Made by a program: the position numbers and the translations under genes
NCBI GenBank assembly: GCA_041666425.1
Contig: JBAYHA010000046.1
Coordinates: forward strand, 1-6,727
Direction: 5' to 3'
Source: JBAYHA01 sp041666425
GTDB taxonomy: Bacteria > Patescibacteriota > Patescibacteriia > UBA11705 > JABHMO01
Length of the DNA: 6,727 nt
The notes under the pieces: model-generated
The model's input: the letters and a program-made list of their open reading frames with translations, nothing else
The model's database searches: none
What the model was told of the DNA's origin: nothing
In this document: one piece after another, positions 5,382 through 6,727 of the stretch
Numbering within the stretch: position 1 is the first letter of the stretch
How the letters are laid out: every line of letters starts with the position of its first letter

Positions 5382-6282
5382 AAGTTTTTAGTGATTTTAT
5401 AATTTGTTGAGCAACAGCGTGAATCGCGCTAACCGCAACCGCATTACCCAGTTGTTTCATTGCTTTCATGTCGGAAACCGGAAATGCGAAATCATCGGGG
5501 AAGCCCATCATTTTTTTGCCTTCAATCGGTGAAAGCCGTTTCACTTTGCCTTTAACGCTATACGAATCCCAATTGTGGCGGTCATCGATTTTAGATCCAC
5601 GACCACCGACACGAAGCGTATACCCGATTTTTTTATCGCAAGGTGCGCCCCAAATATCAGACATGGTTTTTTCGAGTTTGACGGGTTCGGGAAATTCAAA
5701 TTTTACATTCGGATCCTTGAAGCCAACCATGAACAGGCGGGGGCGATGTTGGGGAAGCCCGAAATCGGACGCTTTCACGATTTTGTAGTGAAATGAATAT
5801 CCGAGATCTTTGGTTATTGTTTTTTTGATAACTTCAAAAGTTTTTCCGCCGTCATGATTCAATAAGTGGCGGACATTCTCCAAAAAGAAAGCCGCCGGTT
5901 TTTTCTCTTTAATGATTCGCACAATATCGTGAAATAGCGTTCCTCGAGTGTCTGAAAAACCTTTTCTAAATCCTGCTTGTGAGAATGGCTGACACGGAAA
6001 GCCCCCGGTTAAAATATCGAAGTCCGGCATTTCTTTTTCGTTCACCTTGGTAATATCTCCGGCGAATAAGTTTTTACCTTTTGCAAATAAGCCAACCTCA
6101 AAAAGTTCAGGCTGAATTTTACTGAAATTATGTTCGTATGTTTTGCGTGCGTCCTCGTCCCATTCACTCACAAAAACGCATTTCGCTCCCGCATTGTGAA
6201 ACGCCAAATGAAATCCACCTATTCCTGCGAACAAGTCAATGAAAGTGATGTCTCGATTTTTATTTTGAGTTTTCGCTCCCAT
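5365..6282 (-). CDS. DNA (cytosine-5-)-methyltransferase of the R-M pair
   Basis: The 305-residue protein has the C5-methyltransferase motifs in canonical order: I, DLFAGIGG (16-23), for S-adenosylmethionine; IV, GGFPCQPFSQAG (93-104), with catalytic C97; VI, ENV (135-137); VIII, QHRPRL (178-183); a short target-recognition region YTLRVGGRGSKIDDRHNW (221-238); IX, RLSPIEGKKMMGFP (249-262); and X, QLGNAV (277-282). The TLRVGGRxS..DRHNWD block is one I associate with HpaII-like CCGG methyltransferases, and the neighbouring endonuclease agrees. All motifs are intact. It starts 3 bases after the regulator's stop and overlaps the endonuclease start by 17 bases. No separate Shine-Dalgarno is visible (AAATAATCTATG), so translation is probably coupled to the regulator. 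Confidence 0.96.
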   Translation of the reverse strand: MGAKTQNKNRDITFIDLFAGIGGFHLAFHNAGAKCVFVSEWDEDARKTYEHNFSKIQPELFEVGLFAKGKNLFAGDITKVNEKEMPDFDILTGGFPCQPFSQAGFRKGFSDTRGTLFHDIVRIIKEKKPAAFFLENVRHLLNHDGGKTFEVIKKTITKDLGYSFHYKIVKASDFGLPQHRPRLFMVGFKDPNVKFEFPEPVKLEKTMSDIWGAPCDKKIGYTLRVGGRGSKIDDRHNWDSYSVKGKVKRLSPIEGKKMMGFPDDFAFPVSDMKAMKQLGNAVAVSAIHAVAQQIIKSLKTYDYRQ

Positions 6283-6285
6283 AGA

Positions 6286-6495
6286 TTATTTCATTAAATC
6301 GTTAATATCAACTTCGAGTGCTTGTGCGATTTTTGTCATTGTTTCGATTGTCGGGTTTCCGTTGTTTCCGGATTCCAAAGTAACAATGGTATTTAGTGCG
6401 ACATCGGCAAGTTTCGATAGGCGATCTTGCGATATGCCCTTGTTGGCACGTATTTTTTTCAGATTTTTTCCTATATTTGAAATGTTTGGTTTCAT
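6286..6495 (-). CDS. XRE/Cro-family helix-turn-helix regulator (C-protein-like)
   Basis: A 69-residue single-domain HTH_3 protein. The core runs from IGKNLKKIRANKGISQDRLSKLADVA (8-33) through NTIVTLESG (35-43), NPTIETMTKIAQALEV (47-62) to a C-terminal DLMK. Helix 2-turn-helix 3 covers about residues 21-38, and no ligand or sensor domain is attached. Size and position resemble the C proteins of type II R-M operons, although those usually precede the endonuclease, while here the methyltransferase comes next. It heads the operon and most likely controls it by binding the palindrome at 6508-6520 close to the transcription start, which would make it an autorepressor. The gene has no Shine-Dalgarno; the leader is only about 27 bases. 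Confidence 0.9.
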   Translation of the reverse strand: MKPNISNIGKNLKKIRANKGISQDRLSKLADVALNTIVTLESGNNGNPTIETMTKIAQALEVDINDLMK

Positions 6496-6496
6496 A

Positions 6497-6504
6497 TACC
6501 GGTA
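6497..6504. promoter_or_regulatory. TACCGGTA palindrome containing a CCGG site next to the first ATG
   Basis: TACCGGTA lies one base upstream of the regulator's start codon and contains CCGG (6499-6502), the predicted target of this operon's own enzymes. Methylation here could affect binding of the regulator or polymerase clearance, as reported for some R-M operons (for example CfrBI). The effect here is inference. Confidence 0.35.
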
Positions 6505-6507
6505 AAA

Positions 6508-6520
6508 TGTAATAGTTACA
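6508..6520. promoter_or_regulatory. Candidate operator of the XRE regulator
   Basis: TGTAATAGTTACA is an inverted repeat with 5-base arms (TGTAA / TTACA) and a 3-base centre. It sits right after the predicted transcription start (about 6522), where bound protein would block initiation. Arm length and spacing are typical of small Cro-like dimers. A second half-site was not found. Confidence 0.5.
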
Positions 6521-6528
6521 CTGGTTGT

Positions 6529-6557
6529 ATTGTATCGTGTTTAAGGTTCTCGGTCAA
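6529..6557 (-). promoter_or_regulatory. Promoter of the R-M / RloC-like operon
   Basis: On the minus strand TTGACC (6557-6552) and TACAAT (6534-6529) are exactly 17 bases apart, one base from consensus each. It is the only strong promoter I see for the five genes from 6495 to 1541. Confidence 0.7.
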
Positions 6558-6570
6558 TTTTTTTAACATC

Positions 6571-6590
6571 GTTCCGCCGATAGGCGGAAC
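6571..6590. repeat. Perfect 8-bp hairpin with GATA loop, upstream of the operon promoter
   Basis: GTTCCGCC (6571-6578), GATA, GGCGGAAC (6583-6590). It lies 14 bases upstream of the -35 box. No T-tract follows on either strand. The GATA loop is shared with the hairpin at 6699-6712. Confidence 0.6.
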
Positions 6591-6617
6591 TCCATATTTT
6601 CCCCTTATAAATAAATC

Positions 6618-6642
6618 GTTTTCGTAGCGGAGCGGAGAAAAC
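6618..6642. repeat. Hairpin with GCGGAGCGGAG loop
   Basis: GTTTTC (6618-6623) pairs with GAAAAC (6637-6642). The purine-rich loop GTAGCGGAGCGGA resembles the loop at 1267-1279 (GGAGCGAAGCGAA) inside a similar TTTTAC/GTAAAA stem, another link between the two ends of the island. Confidence 0.5.
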
Positions 6643-6666
6643 ACCTTATTCCCCTCTATAATTAAA

Positions 6667-6727
6667 GAAAAAGAAATTTGAAAATTTTTTAAAACAAATG
6701 GGCGATAGCCCAAAAAGAAAAGGAATA
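6667..6727 (-). repeat. Right boundary repeat of the R-M island (inverted copy)
   Basis: Read on the minus strand it begins TATTCCTTTTCTTTTT, has a hairpin TGGGC-TATC-GCCCA (6712-6699), and continues through the same AT-rich tract (GTTTTAAAAAATTTT) to TTTCTTTTTC. Compared with 1343-1406 the flanks differ by about one or two bases, while the hairpin is completely different. It reaches the window edge, so its outer end is unseen. An open frame over 6516-6713 is repeat DNA, not a gene. Confidence 0.75.

Noticed and set aside
6516..6713. 65-codon open frame upstream of the regulator on the minus strand
   Set aside because: It crosses the right boundary repeat, two hairpins and the operon promoter, with no start signal or recognisable domain.

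Overview
The window is an AT-rich bacterial accessory region (sampled 60-base blocks run from about 22% to 55% GC). The largest part is a compact five-gene restriction-modification island on the minus strand. The host cannot be named from the sequence. All complete minus-strand genes end in TAA or TAG and none needs a TGA reassignment. Three promoters match the ordinary sigma-70 consensus, each with a 17-base spacer. The minus-strand genes have no clear Shine-Dalgarno sequence, whereas one short plus-strand unit has a near-perfect one. A small-genome or candidate-phylum bacterium is possible, but this is a guess.

Left region (1-1540): the 5' end of a HicB-like antitoxin gene runs off the left edge on the minus strand with its own promoter. 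A self-contained plus-strand transcription unit follows (promoter 317-345, structured leader, strong ribosome-binding site, 12-codon ORF overlapping a 45-codon ORF, intrinsic terminator 608-640). Next are several imperfect inverted repeats with an AAC...GTT layout that resemble integron attC sites. Two of them flank a minus-strand gene for a small HXXEE-like membrane protein. From 1343 to 1533 there is only hairpin-rich repeat DNA.

Right region (1541-6495, minus strand): the order of transcription is a 69-residue XRE/Cro-type regulator, a C5-cytosine methyltransferase, an HpaII-family restriction endonuclease, a Vsr mismatch endonuclease, and a 790-residue zinc-hook ABC ATPase that looks like the anticodon nuclease RloC. 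Gene junctions are gaps of 2-3 bases or overlaps of 17-19 bases, so this is almost certainly one operon. It has one clear promoter (6529-6557), a palindromic operator candidate at the start site, and a CCGG site just upstream of the first ATG.

How the genes would work together (inference): the methyltransferase and endonuclease modify and cut CCGG; Vsr repairs the T:G mismatches left when 5-methylcytosine deaminates; the regulator sets operon output; and the RloC-like ATPase would act as a second line of defence that cuts host tRNA when DNA damage or failed restriction is sensed.

The island is bounded by inverted copies of one repeat (1343-1406 and 6667-6727), identical in their flanks but carrying different hairpins. 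The left copy directly abuts an attC-like site, which suggests the operon moved as a unit. No integrase or transposase gene is present in the window.
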